The translations under genes were made by a program, and so were the position numbers. From the NCBI GenBank assembly GCA_905250075.1, contig CAJNOP010000002.1:2857867-2921866 (forward strand): a stretch of 64,000 nucleotides of DNA, read 5' to 3'. Numbering within the stretch: position 1 is the first letter of the stretch; every line of letters begins with the position of its first letter. The DNA is from Rotaria sp. Silwood1. Taxonomy: Eukaryota > Rotifera > Eurotatoria > Philodinida > Philodinidae. Under the pieces are notes generated by a model. It searched no databases. It had not been told where the DNA came from and saw only the letters and a program-made list of their open reading frames with translations. This document shows positions 12,450 through 23,015 of this stretch, piece by piece.

Positions 12450-12990
12450 TTAAAATTTTATCATGTCTTAACAGAGATACCAGAAAAACTCTAAAATGTT
12501 GCAAAGGTTTTGCTCAACCCAGTATATATAAATGGAATTTATTAATGATATCTAACTATAGACATTGGTTTCTTCCTCATTTGTGCTGATGTGAACGGAA
12601 AAACTAAAAAATGACAATTCTTTTTGATATAAACATTAAATAGAAAGATCAAAGATCGCTATTGTCGATAACGTTCGAACCAGAGGTGTCCACAGGGCAG
12701 GGCAACCCTGCCCTGTCCTGTACCCTGTCCTGCCCTGAACAGGGAAAGGGTGAAAAAATGAATTTTTACCCTGCCCTGGACAGGACAGGATAGCACATGC
12801 CAAACTACCGTACAGGGCAGGGTGAATCTTTTATACCCTGTCATATTTGAAAATACGAAAATTAATTTTTTCACTTTTCGTCTTGGAAAACAATGTCTAA
12901 TTAGTTCGCGACAGCTACGAATTAAAATTAGACTGCAGAGGGCGACGCTATCTAGTATACAATATTTTCCTCTACGAATGTACATCTAAA

Positions 12991-15567
12991 GGTTGGCCGT
13001 AAAAATGTCGAAAGAACGAAGAGGAAAAATGTCGAAAGAAAAAAATATAGAAGAAAAATGTCGAAAAAATAATATCGACAGAAAAATGGTTGATAAATAT
13101 TTTGAAGAGTTGTGAATAGTGAAGAACATGTTATATAATATGAGTTAGTGTTAATATTATAACAGTTACAAAAACAGATAATGAAAAAAATTGATTTATT
13201 ATTTTTTCTGCATAGCAACCAGAGATGCACGGTCCACGGGGTTCACCCCGCGGGCCCCGCGGGGCCACGTGACGACGGGCGGGCGGGGAAGCAAATTTTA
13301 ATTAAATACGGGGTTAACGGGGCGCGGGTATTTGCCAGCCCACGGGCGGGCGGGGCGGGGAGCAAATTTTTAAAATGATACGGGTCTCGGGCGGGGCGGG
13401 TATGAAATACACGGGTTCGGGCGGGTAAACATTTTTTTTTGGGTGTGATAAAGAACCGTCAAAGTTTATGAAGAGATGTTATTACTACAGATATGCATAG
13501 TACAAAGTACATATCAATTGGTTTATTGATTTGATTCTATTAGGTGCAAGCTTGTCTGTTATTTGTGTCTTTCTTTCTTTCTCCTCCGTCATGCACAGTT
13601 TCCACTACTAATTTATACTAAGTGAATAACTGGACTAAAACTTATTTTATATTTATTAAGAAACACTGCGCAGTAAAAACTTCTTTTTCTTATCAAAATT
13701 CAGATTTCTTAACGATGAAATCATTGTAGAATGAATAAACATTCTTTATTGTTTTAGTAGAACATAACGCTGAAGACGATAGCTTCTTGAAACAGAATTA
13801 AAGTGATTGACTCGAAAGAGTACAATTCATTCGAATAGGAACTCGCGATTCCGAAGTAATAGGCACAAAACTATATCATTTATTATCTTTCATTGTTGAA
13901 GTCACTGAATAATTAATGAAGTTCTATTGCAAATCCAAAACTGAGCTGAAGAAAAGAAGTCAGCAAATCGAAACGTTAAAGAAACGAAGTAATTCGCGAA
14001 ACGAAAACTTTTCAAAATACAGGGAAACTATACAAGATAATTCACTAATTTTCACCAATTTTCTTCAGGTTATTGTATTTCTACAAAACATCAGGAACTT
14101 TTTTATTATTATATGATCAGATAGAGCATTGATTACTTCATCCAATGGTAGTTTTTCTTTGATCTGTCTTACGTGTCGGTCAAAAAATGAGTAAGTTTCG
14201 TGAAGCAGGCAAAAAATTTTTTGCCAAATTTCAACATGTTTTCTTCGAGTAATTATAACATATTGGACAAATAAATATATTTTGTTTTGAAATAGTTTGA
14301 TAGAGTATCTTTTATCATTTTAATTTTCAAATTGACTGCAAATTTCATGAGTGTTTAACAAATGTTTCGGATACGTTTTCAATTATTTGCCTTGGTCCAG
14401 TTAATTTTAATCCTTTAGCTATATCTATCTTTTCCATTAGTATACAGTACAATCGAGCAGCGATTTCTCCAGTAATTCATGCAAGCTTAGCCTGACTTCG
14501 TTATAAAATTTTATAGCTCAATTTAAGATTATATGAACAGCACCGGAAATGAAGTAATTCGAATGTGTCTAAAGTTCCAATAGTAAAATTTTATTTTCTT
14601 CTCAACTTCGAAACATTTTTATTTAATACTTTGTGCAAGTTTAAGCATGAAGGATCTCATCTATGTATGGTTAATTTTGCGACAATCGAATTTAGCCTGA
14701 GTCAAGTATATAAGTTTGCGAAGGGAAAGGGTATTGATATTTCAAAGTATCTGTCCTACCAGCGTTGTTGAGGATGAAAGTTTTTAAAAAAATATCCAAC
14801 AGCCTCTTAGCTAGAATGGTGATGAGATATCTGTTTATAAAAGGAAAGTATGATTAAAAAGTATTTAGTAAATAAAAAATTTCTTCGGGTTACACGGGGG
14901 CGGGGCGGGGCCCGTCGCAAAAATGACGAGTCGGGCGGGCCGGTCCAAGAAGCTGCCTGTGCGGGGTACGGGCGGAGCGGGTATGGATTTTTCGGGGCAC
15001 AGGCGGGGCGGGGATTTTCATAAAACTTACACACGGGGTTCGGGCGGGACGGGTTTATGAATTTCACGGGGCGGGCCCCGCGGGGCTTGAAAAATCGATG
15101 CCCCGTGCATCTCTGATAGCAACTATGGATTGTTGTTTTATTCAGTTTGAAAACATAATCATCTGCTACGAGTAAAGAGTTTCCTTTATTTGAATTTATA
15201 AATGAAAAGCTAGAGATACTGATCGGGTTACGTCACTTTCAGATGTAGCAGTTTCAGTCGTGACAATAGAATTTTAGTTAATATAATAGTTTTTCGCTTA
15301 ACTCTCTTATTTAATTTTTATCAGGTAGTAGTCGTCAAAATCACGATTGCCTAAACTTCTATACTATCACAACTATGAGAAAAACAACAGTGAACTAGAC
15401 ATGATTAGAGTCACAATTTATTGGATACATCATCTTTTTCGATATTTTTCTGTTACAATATTCTTCTACTTCCATATTTACTTTTCGACATTTCTCCTCT
15501 TCTAGATTTTTTCTTTCGACATTTTTTCCTTTCGATATTTTTCCTTTTGACATTTTTCCAGCACACC
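12991..15567. mobile_element. Middle nested DNA element with GTCGAAA arrays
   Basis: Lies inside the outer hAT and is bounded by the 8-bp direct repeat CATCTAAA (12983-12990 and 15568-15575). The ends are imperfect inverted repeats, GGTTGGCCGTAAAAATGTCG on the left and GGTGTGCTGGAAAAATGTC read inward from the right. Both subterminal zones (about 13000-13090 and 15430-15560) hold repeated AAAAATGTCGAAAG motifs in opposite orientations. Superfamily unclear: 8-bp duplications occur in hAT, P and some MULE elements. No transposase recognised. Confidence 0.7.
13220..15115. mobile_element. Inner hAT-type transposon, 1.9 kb, GC-rich ends
   Basis: TIR CAGAGATGCACGG at 13220 and inverted at 15103-15115, flanked by the 8-bp duplication ATAGCAAC (13212-13219 and 15116-15123). 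About 200 bp inside each end is extremely GC-rich with repeated GGGCGGGG motifs, very unlike the AT-rich host. The AT-rich middle has a short Lys-rich frame (13916-14116) resembling coiled coil, but no recognisable transposase core. It is the youngest layer of the nest because it interrupts the middle element. Confidence 0.9.
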
Positions 15568-15667
15568 CATCTAAACGAATATGGTTAAATAAAAAAGTCG
15601 ACGGAATTACTATTGAATGTCTGTATTCGTATTTCTTGTTATTGTGATTTATTATGCTAAACTAAAA

Positions 15668-15944
15668 CCCAGGTGATTCGATCCGACTGTCGGATTACGT
15701 CGGATTATATCGGAAAAATTACCGGATTTTAACGGATCCGACGGGAACTCGTCGGAAGTTGTCGGCGTCCTAGCCACAGGATTCCGACAGGAGGTTCCGG
15801 ATGTCGGAATAATCAGGATCCTGCGAAATCCCTGAAACTCCGACACTTTCCGACATCCAGAACCACTTGTCGGAATCCTGTGGTTAGGATTCCGACAAAT
15901 TCCGGCGAATTTCTATCGGATTCGACAGGGTGAATTCGACCTGG
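15668..15944. mobile_element. GTCGGA-rich foldback element (277 bp)
   Basis: Begins CCCAGGTGATTCGA and ends TCGACCTGGG, near-mirror ends, with many GTCGGA/TCCGAC motifs between. No clear target duplication was found. It lies within the outer hAT just before the transposase remnant. Confidence 0.55.
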
Positions 15945-15958
15945 GAATATTCAAATAT

Positions 15959-16321
15959 GAGTTCGATATTATTTGATTTGGATGATGATATTTGTCTAAT
16001 GTCCACTTCTGATCCTACTGTTTCATCAAACACGTCCTCAAGTTGTTTTGCTGGACGTTCAACCTCGTCTTCTTCAAACTTTTATACTTCACAACAATTA
16101 AAACAAATGCTATTTAAAAATGATGAAAACGTTCCTCTTGAAGATAATAACTCAATGAAGGTGTAGCCAGCTTGGTGGAGATCTTTTAGATATATATCTT
16201 TAAAAAATAAAAAAATGATTTTGAACGTATTACTGGTTTAATAGCATGTTTTAAATGTTCTTCTGTATTTCGTTATGGGCCTAAAAGCGGAACAAAACAT
16301 TTTGTTGAACATTTTTGTAAA
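15959..16321 (+). pseudogene. BED-finger fragment of a hAT transposase
   Basis: From the ATG at 15959 the frame runs about 68 codons (MSSILFDLDDDICLM, then Ser/Thr-rich) to a TAG near 16164. After that stop, and after a further frame change in an A-run near 16205-16216, comes CFKCSSVFRYGP followed by HFVEHF. This has the CxxC and H-x3/4-H pattern of a BED zinc finger, the DNA-binding domain at the start of hAT transposases. The catalytic core and C-terminal dimerisation domain are absent before the element ends at 16692. It is a non-functional remnant, consistent with the hAT ends around it. Confidence 0.6.
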
Positions 16322-16700
16322 ATGAAGTTCATTAATAAACTATATGGGTTTAAATTATACTTTTATGTCTTCATTATTGTTTTTCTTAATATTAATAAGT
16401 TCTATTGATTGAACTATTAGCTACTGGTATTGTGCAGTAATTTAGATGAAGCAATACTGGATAGTACATTTACGAAACAACTTTAACTTTGAACTCTATA
16501 GGAAATAAAAGTCGAAATTTTCTTGTCGATTTCACAGGGTAACCCTGTCCTGCCCTGCCAGTAACCGTGGCAGGACAGGGCAGGACAGGGTGTGTTTTTT
16601 TTTCTAAGTATTTCTGGCCCACAGGGCAGGGTAGCACAGAGCAGGGTACAGGACAGGACAGGGCGAAAAAAATTGCCCTGTGGACACCTCTGGTTCGAAC

Positions 16701-19700
16701 ACTTCATATGTGTCTGAATTGCCAGCGCCATAATGAAAGATATTGATGAAAGTATTAAAACTTTAAAGATTGACCGGTATTCAAGGACTCGTTTGAGTGC
16801 CAATCTCCATTTCTATTAACTCTTGACTGATCATACGGAATAAAATGCAATCAGTTGCTAATAAGTATATCAAGCAATGCTTGAATAGAAATGAAAAGGG
16901 TATGAAGAAAGAATCGATTATGACTATGAGTTGAAGAAAAATATGACACTATCATATAAAAAGCACATGATTGTATGAACGTTACACTGACCCGCATGAA
17001 CAAGAAAGTTAACAGAAACAAAATAAAGATGAACAAAATAGAATTGAAGAAAAAAACTAAAAAAATCTAAATTTCAACGTGTATACATGAACGATTGAGT
17101 CATTAAAATGCTCTTTTACGAACTCAAAATTTTTTTCTTAAAATAACGATGTGACACTATCAAAATTATTCAGATATAGAGTGCTTGATATACTAAATTT
17201 TGCTCAAAAGATGACGACTTATTATAATTTAAAGCACTCTGTCAAATGATATCGAGCAAATAAAATTCATCGAATACGCTTTTTTTTTATTCAATGTCTT
17301 CGTGATGGAATTTTTATTTTAATACGTTTCTCTAATAGGGATATGTTATTTTGAGTATGTTTGTAAAACTATCTTACAAATTAGCATTAGAAAAGTCGGC
17401 GAATCACATGATTAGTTGAAATTATCGACTAATACACGTGCCAAGTTAACTGTACAATCGAAGAACAGATAATACTAAATGAAATAGTCTTAACTTTGAC
17501 ATAGAATCGTTTTATTTGTCTATTCTAAGTAAAACCAGTGGATACAGAGAGAAACATAAAGATCAATTCATTGTTACGATAACATTTAAGTTTTGTTAAT
17601 ATTAACAGAAAAAGCTAACAAATCTTTATAATTCAATGGATCTATTTACTCCATACTGTTTCTTCATTTTCGATATACTAACTAAAAAACGTAATTAATT
17701 TTCCGCTATATCACTGCAAAACTTATTCTTTCTTCTAACAATATTCAACATTAATATGTTTAATCCTAGATCGTTTTCGTCTCTTTTTAATTACATTACC
17801 TGTACAACTTCCGATACTTGTTCATAATGAGAAAAAAAATAATAATTTAATATGTCTAGGAAAAGCCAATCTTAAAATAAATTAGCGACAGACCCTTGAT
17901 ATAATAAGAGTATTAATAATCTAACAAACATGACTTCACACTGAATTGATCACAAACACCTTGGTTTTTGTGAAAATAATCATAAGCAAAAACAAAAAAC
18001 ATCTTGAAAATTCCTACGATTATACAAGTATTAGAAACATGAAAGGAAAAAAATCTGACGATAACAATGCTACGTCGCAAGTGAATCAGAATCAAAATTT
18101 GAACTTTGAGAAGAATATTACATGAACACGCTAAACAAACAGATAATAGAAATTGGCCTAGTCTCGTACAAATCAAGGATCAAAGTAGTCGAACGTCTTC
18201 ATGAATATCGTATTTTATGGACTCATATATATATTTTCGAAGAAAATAGTAGGTGTAAATTTTAATATGAAGTTTTGTGGCTGCTCATTGCCTTTCCTCC
18301 TATTACAGATCTTAATAACTAAAGACAACAGATGTTATACTCATTTTCCAGAGCTTTTTAGCTACGGAAAAAGGTATTGAACAGTATTAACGATAAGGTT
18401 TCAGCTGTTCTAGAACATTCTAGAGCTTTCATTGAAACTTGATTGGATGGAACACGCTTATGAATGTTCCAAATAGTGCACTTTTTGATTTCGGCGCAAA
18501 TAACAATTTATATTCAAAATATCAACGATGATGATTAATAATGCATGAATTTGCGACAGTCGTCACATGATCAACATAAAAAGTATGAATTGATGAAGTT
18601 ATAACTTTGGAAAATAATCAATATCAGTGTTTGTTAGTTTATAAAGATATATTATAATGCGTTGAGACTTGCTGTCGATAAAATAGATATGCACAAAAAA
18701 GTTATATCCCAAAGGAATCAATGGTTCGAATCATATTAGTATTAAATTGAGAAATGCGAAAAAGAAATATAACAAGTAAATAGCAATAAGGCAAAGAAAA
18801 AAATTAGTTCGAGGTACAAAATAGAAAAATTTTTGTTCGAAATGTAGATATAAATAAGACGGATTATGCCTCTGGCAATCCATCATCTTAGAAAATAACT
18901 ATGGTCTGCGAGAGATTTTTCACTTGGCGTGTATTGAATTAATCTAATGAGACTAAAGAACATATTTGCGTCTTACCTTTCAGTCCCAAAGGGATTGCGT
19001 GCGCTAACAAGCCTTTTTTTAACGATACTTAAATATTCACTTGTGATTCTGCTGAAAAACAGAGCAGTTTAGAAATAATAATTTTCTTATCTAGGGTGTT
19101 CTTATAAGCATAAGTGATTGAATTAAAGATTCTGCATGTCAACGAATCTAAACAGACAGATTCGTTCAACTACGTTCAATTGCTTTGATAACAAACGAGA
19201 AATAACAAGTTATTGTTGAACATTGCGAAACACCCGTGAAAAAGTATGTGCAAAAATATATTTTAGCTAGTTTTTTTCGCGTTAATACGCTTTTTCTGCC
19301 TTTCAACGCAATAAGACTCGTCAATTGTGCTCTATAACCGAATAAAACACGCAATTTAAGAAAAGTTTCACGTGTTTTAATGCTTTCTTTTAGGAGTTTT
19401 GTCTGGCTTTGTAGCTGTTGATTAAACATCGAAAGCTTTAAACAATCATTGAAAGAAACGCTGCATCAACTGACTCAAAAATGCACCAATTGAATAGTCA
19501 AAGCTTACTTTTTTATGACTCTTTAGTAAATGCATTTCATCACGGATGAAGAAAGTTGATATCTCCATTTTATATCTACACTTCATTTCAAGAATCTATT
19601 TATGACAATTTTTGAATAAAAATAAAATAGTAGTAATTATAAATGGCATAAAAAAATTTCAGTCGCCCTATAGATAACACTTTTTATGAATATTCATCTT

Positions 19701-19892
19701 AAAAAGAAAGACGTTAGTAAGTTTGTGAGTAATAATCATGTCTTAATGATATGAAAGTTAACATGTATGCATAATGGAAAAATCTTTCTTTTCTTCTCTT
19801 CGAACATATATATTATAGGAGATAGAAACTGTTTTTTTATTTTTTAAATAGTCAACTCGTGTTGAGACACTATTGTAATTTTTTCGACCATA
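16701..19892. other. Long non-coding stretch
   Basis: About 3.2 kb of AT-rich DNA with no supported gene, RNA or clear repeat. Short open frames have no domain-like composition and no exon pattern. Confidence 0.5.
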
Positions 19893-19900
19893 AGTACAAG

Positions 19901-20408
19901 CAAGGGGGAAAAGGCATACTTCTTGTACTTCTTCGTACTTCTCGGTACTTCTTGTACTTCTTCGTACTTCCTGGTACTTCTCGGTACTTCTTGGTACTTC
20001 TCCGTACTTCTTGAGACTTCTCGGTACTTCTTGATATTTCTCCGTACTTCTCGGTACTTCTGTTCCCAAAAACAGAACAAAAATGTTCTGTTATTGGGAA
20101 ATGGCAAAAATTCTGTTCACAAAAACAGAACAAAAGTGTTCTGTAATTGGGAATTCCCAATTACAGAACACTTTTGTTCTGTTTTGGGGTAAAACTCAAA
20201 GGGGAAAACGCGTACTTCTTTCGTACTTCTTTGTACTTCTCTGTACTTCTTGGTACTTCTGTATACTTCTTGATACTTCTTGGAACTTCTCGGGACTTCT
20301 CGGTACTTCTTGATACTTCTTGGTACTGTTTGATACTTCTTGGAACTTCTCGGTACTTCTGTACTTCTGCGTACTTCAAAGGTACAGAAGTATGCCTTTT
20401 CCCCCTTG
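19901..20408. mobile_element. hAT-like element filled with a 10-bp repeat
   Basis: TIR CAAGGGGGAAAAGGCATACT at 19901, inverted at the right end, flanked by the 8-bp duplication AGTACAAG (19893-19900 and 20409-20416). The interior has two arrays (about 19916-20060 and 20210-20390) of the decamer GTACTTCTYG. They lie in the same direct orientation on both sides of a central palindromic block (about 20065-20190) that contains repeated AACAGAAC/GTTCTGT. The Lys/Glu/Val-rich peptides encoded across it are a by-product of the repeat. No transposase. Confidence 0.85.
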
Positions 20409-20416
20409 AGTACAAG

Positions 20417-20855
20417 TAACATTAATTAAAGGAAAATTATACAGAATTATTTTGGCAGATTCTAACTATCCAATGAGCACCGATCAACAGTGGTCATCTC
20501 CACTTGTTGTCGTTGGTATTGTGCGACGGTAGACAAGCGGGAAAAAAATTTTGATTTTTTTTCATATACGGGCCAAAGTAGATCCAATTACACTTGGTCG
20601 TCGTTAGATTTGTAATAAAAAATAATTATTATCACGGCATGTACTTTTTTCAGCAGCAGCCCATATATTTTTATCGAATAGGCAATTGTGAAACATCCGC
20701 TATTATTCATTCAGATCTCTGTATAATTTTTTTTCAATGTTGGTGCTGCTATTCTGTTGAATAATCAAGGTCACTTTGGTTGGAGATGGTGCATTTCAAC
20801 AATCAATAAAAAAAATTAGCGTGCTGTTTTATTTTATATCAACAAAATACAGTAG
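20417..20855. other. Non-coding flank between two insertions
   Basis: AT-rich, no gene seen. Confidence 0.5.
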
Positions 20856-21178
20856 AACTTCCTCTAGTTTGCCTAGGCTGGCTGAGTGGCATCGCCATCT
20901 GACTCTTGAGTCAGATTCTAGAGTTTCGATACTCTGCCTGAGCACTATTCTGTGTCATCGATGATCAAAGCTAATGATCTTCGCGCCACAACACTAATTG
21001 ATTACTTCATGCAAACTGTTTATTGATCGACTCGACTGTTTCTCGAACTTGATTTACTCTAATTACTTGTAAAAAACGCGAAAGCGATTAGAAACCGGAA
21101 CTTAGGGTCTAGTTTCTGTACTCATACAAATTGAATAAAAATAAAGCACTAATTAAAAAAAAAACTTCCTCTAGTTTG
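20856..21178 (+). mobile_element. Full-length tRNA-derived SINE with target duplications
   Basis: The body (20872-21162, about 291 bp) is flanked by a perfect 16-bp duplication AACTTCCTCTAGTTTG (20856-20871 and 21163-21178). The head is tRNA-like: a consensus A-box TGGCTGAGTGG at 20879-20889, an anticodon-arm palindrome at 20899-20916, and a B-box-like GAGTTTCGATACTC at 20921-20934. An acceptor-like CCTGAGC at about 20937 pairs with GCCTAGG at 20871. An unrelated body and a poly-A tail (about 21155-21164) follow. A Ser/Leu-type tRNA origin is likely from the A-box and the extra arm. Perfect duplications suggest recent insertion. Confidence 0.88.
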
Positions 21179-22115
21179 TGATTTTTTTTACTATTTATTT
21201 TCATTTCCTGTTACCATCTGTTTCAACTTAATGAAATTTTACTTCAATTAAAAAGCAAAAAACTACACTGAGTTTAGTTGTTGAATGAGAAAAATCATCG
21301 TTTTCTGCTATAATTTCAGAAATACTGTTTTTTTCATTTCCACATTAACTGTTTTGCTTACTCACGACGGATTATTCAGTATATAAACTATTATTCATAA
21401 ATAATTAGTTTCTATTAATACTACTTGACATTACTTCTTCTAAAATAATTCTTTCTGACAGTCGACTGAAGTAGTTAAGCTGGATGATATGTTTTAAGCA
21501 TGAAAGTATGACTATAAAACAACAGCCAACGAGCTAGTATTCACATAAATCTATATAAATATGATGCAAAGTGTGGTATAATTTAAAATGAAATCTTTAA
21601 ACGGTAAGCTCAATGTGTCTTAAAAGCATCAACTGAAAACGATAGAAATAAATATTAAATAAGAATAATACCTGAAATATTTTAGACATTTTAGTGGATA
21701 TCATTTAGTTATTAGCAATCAGTATCTTGATTAAAATGATGCTCACGATGATTTTTCTTCTTTCATCTATTATTGATTATGAATCTTCATAGGCTGTGAT
21801 CATCATTGTTTTGCATTTTCTTTAAGTTAAGCTACTACTGAAATTTTATCGATTCTTCAACAATCATTAAATTTATAAATCTGATAAAGATAATTTTCAG
21901 AACTTGACTCTTTCTTATCTGGAGTATGTTAATCGTCATTGTTCCCAAATGCACACAGATGTATATGTCAAAACAGATATGTTATATGACGCATTACAAT
22001 CTTCAAGTAGACATTGAAAGCCAAGCTTTTATAGCGCATATAGTGAACTCGTTTTTTTTATGCGCTAAAATTCATAAACGTAAGTTGAGAATGATCTATT
22101 AATTGACAGAACTTC
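21179..22115. other. Non-coding stretch
   Basis: AT-rich, no gene seen. Confidence 0.5.
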
Positions 22116-23015
22116 CCAGGTGAGAAAACCGTACAAAGATCGCATAAGATCTTACATTATGGTACTGACAATCAGATGTTGTGAGATTCATACTGTATGA
22201 TCTTACAAAAGCATACAAAGTCTTATGTTTAGAGTTTTGTAAGATCGTATGCAATCTTGTGCGATCATAGTTTTATGTTTCCTTTCTTGATTTGAATAAA
22301 TACTTGAGTAATTAAATATCATCTAGTTTTAACGCTACGTCTTTTACAATTAAAAACAAAATTTTCGTGTAGAAATGACACAATTGATCGAATTCCCTTT
22401 ATCGATCGATTGCATTCGACCGCATAGTCAATAATAACTATAATTTAAATGAGTCAATGGTTTTTTAAATTAGATCGAACTTACAAGATACTAAAGGGCA
22501 AGCATAACATTATATAAAAATAAATGACACTTTGTATATTTAGATTAATCCTAAAAACGTCGTCAAAAGATAAATATAAATGTTATTAAACCAATAATGT
22601 TTTTTATTGAGATTGAACTCACTAACTTGATCAAGAATAAGTATTAATTTCAAGTGAGTAAAGAATTTCCTTACTTTTTCGAGAGAAAGGATAGGATAGG
22701 TGAACAGAAGATGATAGTGCAGTGAACAACAAGGAAGAGGGAGCAATAGACTGAGAAATTCAACTGTACAATTCATTCGAAGATTCTGCAAAAGTTTTGA
22801 TCGGCATTATAAGACTTTACAATAAGACGGTACAAGAATCGTACGGTACAATTTTATCTCTTCTACGCCCATGAAAGGTCATACAGTATGTTTCTATTTG
22901 ATTTATTAGAATCTTGCAAGATGTTATAATCTGATTGGTTGATCTGAATTCTTTTAAGATTATTATTTGATTGTATACTGTCTCGTAAAAGTTTCAACCT
23001 GATAAACTATTCAGA
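22116..23015. repeat. Possible old foldback element with AAGATC/CTTAC motifs
   Basis: The left side begins CCCAGGTGAGAAAAC and is followed by clustered AAGATC, CTTACA and GTAAGATC motifs (about 22130-22265), including a hairpin at about 22195-22255. Similar motifs recur at 22805-22990, and a degraded inverted end TTTCAACCTG lies at about 23005. The ends resemble the CCCAGG elements at 15668 and 29332. The boundary is uncertain and no duplication was seen. Confidence 0.3.

Larger units (their letters stand above)
12681..16692. mobile_element. Outer hAT-type transposon with nested insertions
   Basis: Perfect 19-bp TIR CAGAGGTGTCCACAGGGCA at 12681, inverted at 16674-16692, flanked by the 8-bp duplication GTTCGAAC (12673-12680 and 16693-16700). 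CAGAG ends with an 8-bp duplication are diagnostic of hAT. Both subterminal regions are full of CCCTGTCC/CCCTGCC motifs, a likely transposase-binding array. Its own sequence is only 12681-12990 and about 15576-16692; the rest is inserted. It keeps a broken piece of transposase (about 15959-16321), so it is a defective copy. Confidence 0.9.

Noticed and set aside
19758-20422. Several overlapping frames rich in KYREVPRS repeats
   Set aside because: They are translations of the 10-bp DNA repeat in the hAT-like element and occur on both strands.
20871-20945. Genuine tRNA gene
   Set aside because: The anticodon and T loops have non-standard lengths, and the sequence is the head of a SINE with flanking duplications.
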